DNA of 64,000 nt from positions 46,327,164-46,391,163 of the forward strand of contig OY754337.1 of assembly GCA_963573305.1 (NCBI GenBank), in the 5' to 3' direction. Origin of the DNA: Pyrrhosoma nymphula (Eukaryota; Arthropoda; Insecta; Odonata; Coenagrionidae). The notes under the pieces were generated by a model. That model was not told the DNA's origin, ran no database searches, and worked only from the letters and a program-made list of their open reading frames with translations. Each line of letters starts with the position of its first letter. Positions within the stretch are counted from its first letter, which is position 1. The translations under genes and the position numbers were made by a program. This document shows, one piece after another, positions 25,950 to 38,547 of the stretch.

Positions 25950-26003
25950 GTGTTAAATAAATATCTAAGTGGAAGCTGCAGTGTTCAATCCTTTACTCCC
26001 AGT

Positions 26004-26930
26004 ACTCCGTAATTAAAAAAAAGCACCTCTACTTGATTTCGGACGGCCCAATTCATTAATAGAACGCCTTTCTCGCTCTTTACTCTGAGCAAATAGAAAG
26101 ATAATGATGTAATCTCCTTTCTTCGCATACTTGCCATCTCCAGGATTTAAAGTCTGTTATTAGATATAAATGTCAAATATAAAAAACCACTTCCTATTTG
26201 AAGAGGCATTGCAGAGTGACTCCACAAAATCTGAAGCGAAGAATGTAGTTGAATGGAGTAAGAAGGATCTTCGGCAACACTAATGCAAGGCTTAACATGG
26301 GTCCAGATTTTCAATTCAACCATTTATTTACACTTTTTCAATGTCATACGCCTATGATGCATCCACAGAATATGTAAATTAACGTCTGAACTCATTAGGT
26401 GGAAAGTGATCACACGTGGAAGCCGTTTAGACATTGATGTATGCTTGAAACTGAAATAAGCACCATCGATTTCCTCCTTATATTTAACCTCGATCATCAA
26501 CGAATAGATAGATGAGTAACAATAGGTACTTCTGAAGAGCTCGTTCATAGATTTTTCGAACATAAGTACAGATGATAATGGAATAATATATTTACTAATT
26601 TCTAGCTTTAATGAAGCAACACAGTACATACAGTATTCATGTATCAAAAATAGTTCGCTAGGTTAAAGATCTCATAACTTTTATCAATTTGGCAATTTGT
26701 TTCTACATTTATTTGAAAGTCAAAACACTCAAAATATATCCATTATAATTTCTAAAAATATGGACAAAATATTTTTGTGAGCTAAGCTGTAAAATTCACC
26801 TTCGAAGTCTAGGTTTGTATTATAAGTTTGTCTTTGTATATTAGTTTTATTGGTAGCTTAGCCCGTAATAGAGTCATTGAAATTAAAATATTTAGCATTA
26901 TGTAAATTTTCAAAAGTCAAGCTCCAATTA
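26004..26930. other. No recognised feature
   Basis: AT-rich sequence; a 107-codon minus frame at 26324-26647 has no recognised domain. Confidence 0.35.
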
Positions 26931-29345
26931 CCGTATTTACTCGTGTAAGCCGCGCCCTCGTGTATCCCGCGCACCTCCATTGTCGGGCAGGCTCGTGAGG
27001 AAAAAAATTATTTTTATCGAAAGTTTTTGCCCTTGAGTCTGCATTATTTTGTCATAACATGAATGCAAGTTCTTTAATAGAAATTCTGTGCCAAAGTTAA
27101 GTGTTGATGTACATCTTTCTCATGAATTTATTGCGTTACGTTTTAGTATCGTCACGTTACACAGCCCGTTTTATTGTGCATCTTTTTCTCCTAACATCAC
27201 ACAGTAATCACAGCTGTATACAATCACATCATCCAGCTATAAAAATGGCATCTGTTCGAAATGAAATATCCAGCTAAAATAATTGTAGAATTATATACAA
27301 TTTCAACCCGTGATCATTCGATTACGAAAATCCGTCGGCGAATCAACAAATAAAAGTAGAATTCCGTCCGTACCTGATAGATGCCTGAAATGTGATACGT
27401 TTGGTTTGCGATCATAGCTGATAAGGGACTCCCAACGAGCAACCACCACCCCCCCCCCTACTTTTGGAAGCCATCTGTGAAATTAGGGCGTGGGAAAGCG
27501 ATGAATGAAATGTGATACTTATGATGAAATGTGAAGCTAACTCGAAAAAAATATCACTTTACTCCAACCCCCTAACTATGAGCGCAGAGGCGAGGGTGGG
27601 GGGAGAGAGAGAGAGGTGTAGGGGAGAGCAAGAGCCAGGCCAAGGACGCGTAGTCGTTCGCTGGACTGCCGGAAGCGCCAGCGCTCGGCGTAAAGGCCTG
27701 TGGAAAAAAGCGCTGGACATCCCCTTTGCTTTACACGACTACAGTAATTGTATTAAACTTACCAAATTGAGGAGTATCTGCATTGAAAGATAAACGATGC
27801 AGCTAGAACTTATATCAAAGCTCATTTTCGTATAACTTCTCATACCCGAGTAGCATTTCCGCGAAATGATCGATTTTAGGCAAGTTAACTAATTTTTTCT
27901 CTGATGTGGTTGATATCATGTAAACGCCCTATGAAATAAGTTCTAGCAACATCCTTCCTGCGCCAAACGGTGAAATCAGAATTTCTTTATCTATTAACAT
28001 GGCGATTTAAAAGTCAACGGTTAGAACGATGTAAAATTTCCTGCCGTGGTATCCACTACCATAAGTAAATGATGCTTCCTATAAAAGGAAGTAAAAGCAG
28101 ATTAGAGTTCCGATTCTCTCTTTGCATGCGCCGATGCACTACGTTATTTATCCCATTGACATGACGATGCGTTTCAAAGCTCACTCGGGCGCTACGCAAC
28201 ATAATTTCAGGTTGTGGAAAAATCATGAAGGAGTGCGAAATCTACCTCACAGCTACCACCGGGGTAAGGTTACAATTTGAATCGACCAAAAGAACGGCTC
28301 CCTCGTTCGAGCATCGGCCGTACCAATCTAGTGTTGGCTGCCGAGGCCCCTGAAAGGAGGTCCAACCCCTCCCCCACTAGTGAAAGCCACCTGGGTAAAA
28401 GTGAAACTGGGCGAGGGTAGATAATAACAGATAAGGTGAAGGAGTTATCCTCTCGGGTTACCCCCTTCTCTTTCTCGAGAATGAGTCCCGCGCAGATGAA
28501 TGTCGTCGCGTCCAGAAATAAGGAACGAAGAACTTTTTTCTTGAGGGGTCTTCTAGGAAAATCCAGTTTGGACACGCCAATTGTTCAGATCCGACTGAGG
28601 TATCACACTAAAATCTGGCAGATTTATTGTTTGTTTATGAGTGATTGAGAGGGGTAGCTGGATGGAAGGACTGCCTGAAAGGCAATTGCCACATACCCTG
28701 GAAAGAATATTTTATCATTCATCACGATAACCTGAATCGAGCCTCGTATTGCCTGTAATAATTATTTGTCTCACATAACGAATGAGTGAATGGAATCATG
28801 CCTCTATTCGATGCGAAGGCAGCTTGACACACGGAAGTCGATTTCCATTGAAATGTAAAGAGTAGCAATATCTCCAAATATATCACTACTTGCAGGGCAT
28901 CTTTCGGCTTCCGTCTTACTTCCAAATCATCCGTAAACAATTATGACGCAAGTAAACAATGAACAATGCAAATTGATATATCGAGGTAATATTATTAAAA
29001 TTCGTAGTGGCAAAGAGGGGTAGTACCAATCCGCGAGATGCTTCACGCCGCACCGCCAGCTGCAACGGCAAAATAACTTATCCGGTGGCGCCATTTTTGA
29101 CATTCCTTCACACGTTTGAATTTTTTGATTGGATATGTATGTTCGTATCTTTGAAAGTTCGTTAGTCAGATGATCGTAAGTCGAGGACTTACTGTATTCA
29201 CTTTGGAGAAACTAACGACAGGAATTTAAGGTAAAATGGTGCGCGGCTTACATGAAAATCTAGAGGATTTGTGTAAGCCGCGCACCCCCATTTTTTCAAC
29301 AGGCATTTTCGGAAAAAAGGTGGGCGGCTAACACGAGTAATACTT
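26931..29345. mobile_element. Degenerate inverted-repeat DNA transposon
   Basis: The left end GTATTTACTCGTGTAAGCCGC and the right end, read in reverse as GTATTACTCGTGTTAGCCGC, form imperfect terminal inverted repeats about 2.4 kb apart. A perfect 14-bp hairpin, GTGCGCGGCTTACA (29239-29252) with its complement at 29272-29285, repeats the terminal motif just inside the right end. TA precedes the left end, as in Tc1/mariner/pogo insertions, but the right end is eroded. Open frames inside (for example 27512-27793) show no transposase motif, so it is dead or non-autonomous. Confidence 0.5.
29128..29196 (-). mobile_element. Single end of a second DNA transposon (CAGTAAGTCCTCGACTTACG)
   Basis: Read on the minus strand, CAGTAAGTCCTCGACTTACG starts at 29194 next to a TA dinucleotide (29195-29196) and continues into a segment ending in ACGAACATAC. 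This looks like a Tc1/mariner or pogo-type terminus. I did not find a partner end, so it is a solo or broken end nested in the 26.9-29.3 kb element. Confidence 0.35.
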
Positions 29346-32300
29346 GTTTTTAACTAGTCAATTTTAAATGAGATGACAATTATTTATTAACTTCTGAAGA
29401 CGACTTCTAATCTCTTTCCTTGTTATTTTTTCTATAGACCAATTAAGTTTAAAAGATAATGACGCAGTTTGGAAACGTCAAAGCTAATATTAGATGTTAA
29501 TCATAAAATCTCTGCTCCAAGTGACCGAAAGGTTGGAATGGGTTCAGCTTATCTTTCTTTTTGATAAAATCTATCCCCAAGAGATTCAGCGTGTTATAGG
29601 GTTAATCGGACTAAAAAACCTTATTAAATACTATATTCAATTCTATTTATACTATGTTCTATGTAAAGAGTGTCAGTTATCGATGCTTTATAAATTCTTA
29701 TTTTCAAATCATCTTGTTATTAATCCTCGTCATGACTATTTCTACTGTAAATTCATGGATGGGATTCATGAAAATACAAAACTTGAATACAAATGTAACA
29801 AAGATTTCTGGGCGTTTTAAAATTTTACCTTAACCCAGCGTAATATCCTTAAAATCTGCTTTTTTGAACGTGTGCCATCTATAGCATAGCAAACATAAGT
29901 GTATTCATAGCATTATACATAAGTGTAGTCGCAAAATGTATACGACGCATACCAAGTGCACATATCACTATGAATTTGATGGAGAAAGCAAATTAACTCA
30001 AGATATTCCTTATTTCATGATTCAAGTTCCAATTAATGATCTGATATAATTCATAACCAAAGTACATCAACGGAGTCATAAGCCGATACTAACATAATGA
30101 TCGCCAATTCTCCAAACAATTTGTTCGACAGAATGATAGTATTAATGATTATGGTCCAGCACCGGGTCACTTTTTCATCCTGGTTTGTTCCACTCCTCTT
30201 CGAAGAACGATATTTTGGAATATTTAGATATTTTTAAGGGACAATTAGTCATTTGAAATTTAAAATAATTCCCTTCGTTCAGTTAATAAACAAATGCTGA
30301 TCAAATTGTTTTACTGTTTCCACAGTTCATAGCGGTTTTTTTGTGCCGCGAGTAACTATTGAACGAAGGAAACAAAGTGACGATGCTTATCCATGCACAT
30401 CAAATGAGTAGCATAGCCCTTATCAATACGAAAATATATTGAGTGAGGCAATTATAGGAGCAGGAATATATTCGAAATATTACAAATAAATAACACCAGG
30501 TTCTCAGTCGATTTAAAACCACCAGGTTTTGAGATCAAGAAGTTTTGCATTAATAAATTTTAACCTATCATTATTATACAATGGAAGCATTTTGAATTTT
30601 CTTTTCGCTTCAAACCTTCCATTTAATTTCCCAAAGCAGCTTTTATCCCCAACCATCTCTTCATTTGAAGTGAGTTTCGTCAGACAGAAGTGTTCTTATT
30701 TTTTTAAATTTATATGTGTTGAGTTCCAAGTAATTCTACTGGAAACTAACACACAAGTTGTTATTATTTATTCCATTGCTGTGGAGAGAGAGGTACGGAG
30801 CAGACGGTAGCGTGACTGAACCCCTTCACCCGCTTTTAATGCGGCTGTGAACATTTCCGAAACCTCTGCTCAAACCTAACCCATTTTAATACATTGTGGG
30901 GTGAGCAATTTCCTCCATACTGCCTTGATGGAGTTACTTCTCCTCAGCCGCAAGACATGGGCTTCTTCAAAGGATCTGCAACGGCTGTAGTTCGTCGACT
31001 GCTACCTCACCCACCCTTGATCCCATGTACGAGTATGTGTACTGCGTAGAGGAAAGCGTTCTCAAACGTCAAAGTTAGCGGAGAAGTCTGCAAACTTTAG
31101 GCGCGAAGACCGAATGAGCACAACCATGAAACCACAGTTCTTGCCTAGCCTGAGTCACTTTTTTCGAAACGGGTATCCGTGTTACCTATAAGATCTCAAT
31201 GCAAAGGTTTCCTCTATACTCCTCTTGAAATTGCGCCTGAGTAGCAAACGAAATCATAGCATTAATTTCACTCTGCCGAAAGAACTGCTTAATTGCTTTC
31301 TCCTGTCTTTAAGCAGACTCAAAAAAATTATATAAAGTCCGTACAAGATTTATTGGGCAGGTATTACACTCTAAATTCTTATAAAGCTGTTACAATCCAA
31401 TATTCTTGCTCATTTATACGTTTTTTCACATTATTATGTGATTCAGCAAAATATTGTTTGTTTATGTGTTAGAAGTTTATTGATTCTATGGATTGTATTG
31501 TTGCCACGAACCGAATTAAAGTGTGTAATTTCTGAGACTGAATTAAATATCTAATTGCGAAATATTCAATATAAATCCATCCACATAAAGTTAAAAGAAT
31601 ATGAAATATCTAGAGCCTTTTCCATTCCTTGTCCAATCAGCGCTGGACAGAGGTCTCATTAGAGGGGTCTTCGCAATGAGATTTGAGTCACGCGCGGCCA
31701 GGAGTTCCACCATTGCCAACAGAGCAAAATGGTAGTTTGCATTGCCGCGGAGCGATTTTCTTCTTTGTCGATTATTTTAAGTAAGGGGAAGAATATAAAA
31801 ATTTCCTTACATGAGAAGTTTTGAAATATTTTTTTCATAAAGCATACGTAATTTCGATATTCATATACTTTTCCACACCTCGGAAATTGAAATCTAGCTT
31901 TCGGCCATTTAAAAAATCAAAGAATGGGAAAAATAAAATTTTGATAGAATATTTGTAATACGGAGATGTCGTCCTCTTCGTAAAAAAATAATGAAGTGAA
32001 CCAATTAAATATTTTGGCCGTGACGAGATTAAGAAGACGACCGTTTCGCCGTTCTCCTAGTTTTTCGCGTGTTTGTCTTCGCTCTTTAGACCGTAGGAGC
32101 TAAACGTTTACATTTACACACTTTTCAATGAATGCACTTTGTAGTCAAATAAACAAGGAATAAAACGATATATTACACGACTCTATGGAGCCCCGGAGGA
32201 ATTTCTTACGAATGCTTAAAGTTCAGCGTTCTACCTTTATTGCGGCGATAGTAAGCCTTTTTAGTTTGAGTTTACCTTATGTTAAACGTTCTCTTAATTG

Positions 32301-35300
32301 TAACATTAATCAGCTATCAAATATCAATTTTATCATAAACTGAATTTGAATAAACTGAATTTTGATTTTTATTAAATATTTTATGTATGGTTACTTGCAT
32401 AATAAGTATATTCTATGTACCTATGTAAGTATGTAGGTATTGTTGAAAATTACCTCTTCAATGTGAATTTTTCTATGGTAAAATGTTCCCTAAATTGTGT
32501 CTTCATTTTGGTTTGAAAATATATATTCCCTTTTATTTGATTAATGCGTATTATTTGAGTGCATACATGGCCTTGTTGGCATACAATACTGTAAGTATTG
32601 AGCAGCTGTTCGTGTTATTTCTAAATAAATGAAAAATCGCCATTCTTCACGTTCAGGTTCACTCGTATAAATTTGGTCACACGTAAGCTCCCATAAAGTT
32701 TTTAGCAACGCCTATTGTTATTCTCTCCCTCTCATATCATTCCTTTTGAAAGTACCAGTTCCTCATTTATGCAGAGAATCAATCACTTTACATTCACGAT
32801 CGTCTCTCATCACGTTGAGCTACTTTGCCTTGTCCTTATTTTTCATCTTTGGCTCATTTCCTAATCTCAGAAGTGAGCCACCGAAGCCCAATGCTCGATG
32901 GAACGGGAGGAATCATTCAGTACCCCATCCACTCTTCCTTTGACCATACTTGCCACGGAAGGGCAGTATGTGGTCAAATCATTCCCATTAACCCACAAAA
33001 ACGTTTAATCACCTGAAAATTTGCCTCGTAAATTTGTTGGCTCCAGTGTCTCTCTCGGAAAATTTCTTCGGGTATTTTCTCCGAACGGCAGTACCCATGA
33101 GTTTTTTTATACCCATTTTTCATCAAGGATGTTCCGCGTTTCATCGCCGGCTTTCAGCGGAGGAATAAACTTTGCTGGAATTGGGTCGATCGTTGGGGAT
33201 ATATAGGTCGAAGTGACGCCAATACCTGACGGTGGAAATGGGTCAGTATAAGGGACGCATAAATTATTCCGCACGACTCATCCGCGCCAACACGTGAAAT
33301 TTAAGGGATATCCTCTACTTTTTCTCTCCTGGTCTATCGTCTTTCAAGCTTTAGCTGGCGCCGAAAATGATAAGATTAACGGGGTTGAGCGTAGAAAGCC
33401 TTCCGTGCGCGTGAGTCCGACGGACCGACTAAAAGGTTTACGTTTGTGCCTGTGACAAAACCAGGTCGCGTGCTCTCCTCTGGCCAATGCCTGAACATAA
33501 TTGAGTTCAAATTCCATGTTATCGCTGAAGTTAAATCCGTTCCATTTGAAAACACAACTGATAGCTTCGACTCATTCACCCCTTGGAAAAAGTTGACCTT
33601 TTCAAAAGGCCTAACTGAAGCTTTCTACGATATTTGGCAATCCCAATCTGGATTCACAAACCTACCTTGACAAGTTATTGGTAGATAGTACCATTTAATG
33701 AAATAATTTAACTGCGTGCACTTTTTAGATTATGTGATCAAAATATTATTGAAACTTGCTACTGAATTGAATGAGCAAAAGATGTAATAGCATATACGTC
33801 TGGATGTTCGGGTGATAGAGGGTGCAACAGTTTAAATCTTCTTCCATTTGGATAGTAATAGCAATGGTGACTTCATTTTTAGGACGAAATTTGAGCTTTG
33901 CAGCTCTCTTATATTTAATCCTCACCCACATACGCACACATTAATACCCATGCCCTGAGTGGAAGATCTCAGGATCACAATGGATCAGGTAATTCATAAT
34001 TTGAAACTGTTTTCATTTTTAAATGAACAACCATGGAAAAGATAGGCATTTAATGTATCGTATGGAGGAACGCCATAACAAATCCAACCTGACAGGTGGG
34101 AAAACAGTATGTAGTGGTAAAAAAATATAGCTAAAAAGTGAGAGCAAAAAGAGTGGGCTTTAGGCAAGGAGATTTGTAAGCTCAAAAGGTTGATAGTTTG
34201 CCTTGTTCTCCTTAGGTTGAAGGGTATATTTACGGGGCATGACTTTGCTAGTGAATAGAGGATTAAAGTGGAAACAGAGTTCCGGAACAAAAAAATCTTT
34301 CTAGCCGTGTGGAAAGTCTTAGAGAAATTGCAATGGGTGAGTAGTCACTTTTTTTATAAGCATACCTACTTAAGTATAGTGAAAGTATATTCACCAATCT
34401 AAATTTAATGCATTCAAAAGGTTTCGTAATAAAATCTCGTCGTTCAATAATCTTCAAACAATTGTAACCTGCCCTCAATTTTAGGTAAAATACTAATATT
34501 GCGATTCAGAACTAATTGAAGAAAAATGAAACCAAAATGGTCTTGACTAACTACACTAGGCAATGATATTTTGACAAGAGTGATGCTCATGACTCCAATT
34601 TTGCTTGACGCAAGGTTTAACGGTCAAACAGCTAACAAATCTCAATATAGATATTTTCCCAGCTAAAGGTGATTGAGTTAAAAGTATTAGTAATTAAATA
34701 TCGCCATTCAGTGTTAGCTTCTTTTGAAACCACCCCTCCGAAATCAGTAAAACAGTTAGATAAATGAAGATGGTTATTACAAACTGAAGAAACCGGAAAT
34801 ACTATTGGCTGAGAAGAATTATCAATGACAACGTGACAGGAGTGATGTTAATGACTTAAATTTTATTTTGTGTGACCAAATCGCAGGAAACTCTCAATCA
34901 GATCAAGGTAGCACTTGAGGTGTAATGAATGTGACAAAGAATCTAATATTGCCCAACTTTCGTCAGAGTTGACTTAGAAGTGCCTAGGTTCCAGATATAC
35001 TACATACATATGACAACGGAAGAAAATATGACTTTTTCAACAACAAGACACAGTTAATGAAAAGATCGTAAACCCGGTGAATGACCTGACCTTCGAAAAT
35101 CCCTTCTCCTGACGTCATTAACTTCACCGAAAAATGTGTTGAATTTATAATTCTCGCTTTGAGCTTTTACCCCTTCCGCTACCATGAACGCTTACCGTAG
35201 AAAATAAAATAAAACCTCCTCACACCCCTTAATCTTCTGAATTGAATTAAAAATAAGTTCCGCCGAGAAGCCCAACGGAATTATTGGATTGAAGTGCCAT

Positions 35301-36120
35301 AGACAAATAGACAGTTGGCATGAATAAAAAATTGAGAAATCTGATGTTGGCAATGAAGGTTTACAATCTTGGGAAACCAAGTACTCAAGCGCGGAAACTA
35401 CTTTTCTCCCCCATGGGAAGCTAACTCGTAGGATTCTTTCATTATAAAGGTGCGTGCTGCCAGCATGCTTCACTACCACTATACTTACCAAGTATACTTT
35501 GATAATAATAATTACTGTGTAAACCACTGTTGAGAATAAACGATCGTGGAAAACATTAAGTGCGAAGTTACTCGATACAAAAAAGTCGCTTAAAATAAAC
35601 AATACAAGAATGAAAAATCAATGCAAATGTAATTACTTAAGATATAAAAGTAAAAATCATTAGAAGGCTACCAAGAAACCTACCGCCCTAATTTTATGGT
35701 ACTACCAATACAAGTTAAGTCGTTGCGCATCGTTTGGGTCGAACGTTGTGGCCTAGTTTGGTTCACATCAAGCGCTAGACTTGGTATGGAGTGTATTGTT
35801 TATTTGATACTTGTGTGGTATTTGGATAAAAAAGCAATTCGAAGAAACATATGAGGGAAGAGATTTTTTTTAGATATCCCAATCATACGTTTACACGGGC
35901 GAAGTGGGTCTAGGGGGTTGTGTTTGAAACGTTTGAAATCATTCAGATCACGACAATAAGGAGTCACATAGTACACTGTAAAAAAAAAGTCATGGGAGAA
36001 TACAATAAGATTCATTGGAAAATTTGGGGTGCTATTTGTTGCTGTTGGTTTGAGGATTTGTAGTGTAAATATCATTGAAAAATTCATTCTCTGGCTTGCA
36101 CGTAAAATATCATTGTATGT
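29346..36120. other. Long stretch without recognised genes
   Basis: About 6.8 kb, mostly AT-rich. Less AT-rich islands at 30780-31090, 31620-31760 and 33280-33480 hold short frames on both strands but no recognised domain, tRNA or repeat boundary. They may be old repeats or parts of untranslated exons. Confidence 0.35.
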
Positions 36121-36144
36121 TTCCAACAGAAGTTAAAGCAAGCA

Positions 36145-36210
36145 CGAGGGGCGGTGGGGGAGGTACGCGCGGAGGAGGGCGGAGGTGGTCGGCGTCGCGG
36201 GGGCGGTTAA
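36145..36210 (+). other. G-rich tract, possible G-quadruplex
   Basis: Runs such as GGGGCGGTGGGGGAGG, GGAGGAGGGCGGAGG and GCGGGGGCGG lie on the plus strand within an otherwise AT-rich region. It satisfies the general pattern of repeated G runs. No gene context explains it. Confidence 0.45.
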
Positions 36211-36993
36211 CTCAGCCAACCCCGAAACCAACCCTCGGGGAAACCAACCCTGAAGACCCTTTTTCTTTGTAACCGTTCTTCACCATGTGACGCGAACGTG
36301 AAAAGAACTGGAAACATGCCTTAAGCACGATGACGGTTTAGTCACCGCATATCAGGCAGGATCGCTACTCGCTAGTCACCAAAAATTGGCTGCATGAACG
36401 CGAATGGAAGAAAACGATTTTGGTATCTGGCCTTGGTCCATCGCTCATCTACCTGGAAGAATTGTCTCCGAATGGATTAGCTCCTCTGGTCCAAGTTGCA
36501 TTGGGGAAATCATCAAAAAAAGTTAGCATTTTTTATTCCTATATTGTAAGTTACTTGAGAGAAATGCACACATCTCCGACGTTGCATCCTCCAATTTGTT
36601 GGAAGTGGCGGGCATCGATGGCGGTGGGGTAACGATCACGTCTTCTAATTTTGAAGTAGCGAGATCGAATTCCACTTGGGATTACTGTGTGGGTACCTCA
36701 GAACGATATTTGATCGCATGTCCCTGGTGCAGAGATGAGGGTGCATTAGGATTTTAAAAAGTCTTGAGTAATTATGACAATGCGTCGTTGTTTTAATTGA
36801 ATTAGTTTTATTGTATTTTCCCAAAACTTTTTTTACAGAGTACAATCACGAACGGTACGAGATTTAGGTGTAATTTAACCACTCGTAATATCTCACGCAG
36901 CCTCCCCGATCAAGTTTTTCTCGCGGGAATACTGTTGGTGGAGAGGGAGAGAAAGACAACTTTTACAAATACCACTGAAATTTATTGAATCTC

Positions 36994-37029
36994 GACTCGG
37001 GTTTCGACGTGGGTTCACATCATCATCAG
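36994..37029 (-). ncRNA. Hammerhead ribozyme motif, minus strand
   Basis: CUGAUGA (37029-37023), a 6-bp stem II GAUGUG/CACGUC with an AACC loop, GAAA (37005-37002), short stem III AC/GU and a GUC cleavage triplet (36996-36994). The minus-strand tail continues as TTCAATAAATTTCAGTGG. All core bases are intact. It lies head to head with the plus-strand PLE reverse transcriptase that starts about 40 bp away. Confidence 0.85.
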
Positions 37030-37066
37030 GCAAAAATATAAGAGAAGCGCAAGCCTTATATACATG

Positions 37067-37824
37067 ATAGGATCACCCCTTTCCCCTTTTCTTGCCTATA
37101 TGTTTTTAGGTAACTTTTTAAATTTTTAATGTAGGCAACTCATTTACAGCGCGGGTTATTTATTGGTTTCGGTATGTGGACGACATTTTAATTTTATGGA
37201 ACGGAACCAATAGACAACTGGACAACCTTTTTAAATTTATTAATACCTCGAATCCAGCTACTTCTTTTACTCGTGAGATGGAACGTAACAAATCAATCAA
37301 TTTCTTAGATTTGACGATCACCCTAGAAGAAGGGAGGCATAAATTTTCAATCTTCCGTAAATCCACATACACTGACCATTTCATACCCGCAGATTCCAGA
37401 CATCCTTACCCCCAAAAACTCTGCTTTCCACGCCATCAACCACCTTTTCATAATTCCACTGAATGACTCCGATTTTGAAAAAGAACTCCGTACCATCAAG
37501 CAGATTGCAGTCAATAACTGCTATCCACCCACACTAATAGACAAACTTGTACGCAACAAAAGGATAAAATTAACCGTAGCCAGTTTGTATAAAAAAACAG
37601 AACCCCCGGTTAAAAAGTGGTGCTCGATTTCTTATTTAGGGGAGATTTCCTCTCGAGAGGTGAAATTGATTTCGAGTGACCGTTTTAAAGTGGCATTCAA
37701 AACTCCATTTAGTATGAAGAACCTTTAAGTGAGCTGTAAGGACCCCATTGACCCTCAAAAGAAAAGTGGTGTTTACTTAATGGAATGCAGTGATTGCGGT
37801 GGACGGTATGTGGGTATGTGGTAA
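37067..37824 (+). pseudogene. Penelope-like element: reverse transcriptase and GIY-YIG remnant
   Basis: Three consecutive frames make up one broken PLE polyprotein. Frame one (37067-37126) gives IGSPLSPFLAYMF, an RT motif. Frame two (about 37140-37421) gives IYWFRYVDDILILWNG with the catalytic YVDD (37173-37184), then a connection region with NKSINFLDLTI. Frame three (37420-37824) gives a segment with RNKRIKL, an in-frame stop at 37726, then GVY and YVG ten residues apart with an intervening CSDC, the signature of PLE GIY-YIG endonucleases. Two frameshifts, the stop, and loss of everything after YVG show that it is dead. The N-terminal RT motifs are missing; the copy starts beside an inverted hammerhead, so it is 5' truncated with an inverted tail. 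Confidence 0.85.
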
Positions 37825-37986
37825 TCATTTTGGTCACGGGAACGTCCTACCTTGTATTCGTATTAGTGTACCATACCTAATGTTAAGCGTTTACTGAAAC
37901 TTGGTGTCGACGACAACCACCATACTTAAAGCTAAGGAAATGATCTGGTAATGGGTGATAAGTCAGCAAATTCAAATTCCAACTAT

Positions 37987-38316
37987 TTATGTCCGAGCGT
38001 CCTTGCTTGGCGTATCGAAAAGGGAGGAGATTACGACAAAGAATGTAGGCAAAACAGAAAGGCTTGTCTGGTGGAATGCTTTATCACGGGGCTGCCAGTG
38101 TAAGGGCAGTGGGATAGACGGATGGAGTTCGCAGTGAGCAAGCAAATTGCTATCTGCGCGGTCAACAGCCTCTTCGCTGCTCCCAAACAAGATCAAATCG
38201 GCGACAGACTCCAAACGTGCACCCAGGCGTCCTATCAGGCGAGACGCAAGAGCCGTTTTCCGCATCGATTTTGGCTTGAGAGGTGGAAAGGAAGAACCTC
38301 TTTGGATCAAATTCAT
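37987..38316 (-). CDS. Unrecognised 109-codon open frame
   Basis: The frame lies in a locally less AT-rich block just after the PLE remnant. The predicted peptide has an ALASRLIGRLGARLESVAD segment that could form an amphipathic helix, but I recognise no family. Frames of 85-87 codons on the opposite strand cover the same bases, so composition alone may explain the openness. It could be part of an unknown repeat or an isolated exon. Confidence 0.2.
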   Translation of the reverse strand: MNLIQRGSSFPPLKPKSMRKTALASRLIGRLGARLESVADLILFGSSEEAVDRADSNLLAHCELHPSIPLPLHWQPRDKAFHQTSLSVLPTFFVVISSLFDTPSKDART

Positions 38317-38475
38317 TTTCTTCTTATTCCCAACATTGTTCTCCAGGCAAAAAAAAAAGATAATGGAGAGCCGTTATAAGGGTAGAAAATCAGTCGAATA
38401 TTGGCAGTAGATGAATATAAAGTAGAATTTAAAATTGCGAGGAAGTTCAAAGCCGTTTAACATTGATAATATGAC

Positions 38476-38547
38476 ATCATTTCCGGGTTTTCCTTCGAGT
38501 ATGTTCTTTATGTCATCAGTTATGCTGGACGAAAACCCGGAAATGAT
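38476..38547. repeat. 17-bp inverted repeat (foldback)
   Basis: ATCATTTCCGGGTTTTC at 38476-38492 is perfectly complementary to 38531-38547, with a 38-base loop. It may be a small foldback element or a hairpin of unknown role. Confidence 0.7.

Larger units (their letters stand above)
25657..26003. repeat. 347-bp imperfect palindrome of two PLE tails
   Basis: The left arm from ACTGGGAGTAAAGGATTG (25657) matches the reverse complement of the right arm ending at 26003, through a G-rich/C-rich stretch (about 25800-25855) and a short centre (about 25820-25838). Each arm carries a hammerhead motif pointing outward, a TTTAATAAATATCTAA-like tail (the left arm on the minus strand) and a C-rich leader. 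This is two PLE 3' ends joined head to head. The arms differ at several sites, so the joining is not brand new. Confidence 0.85.
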
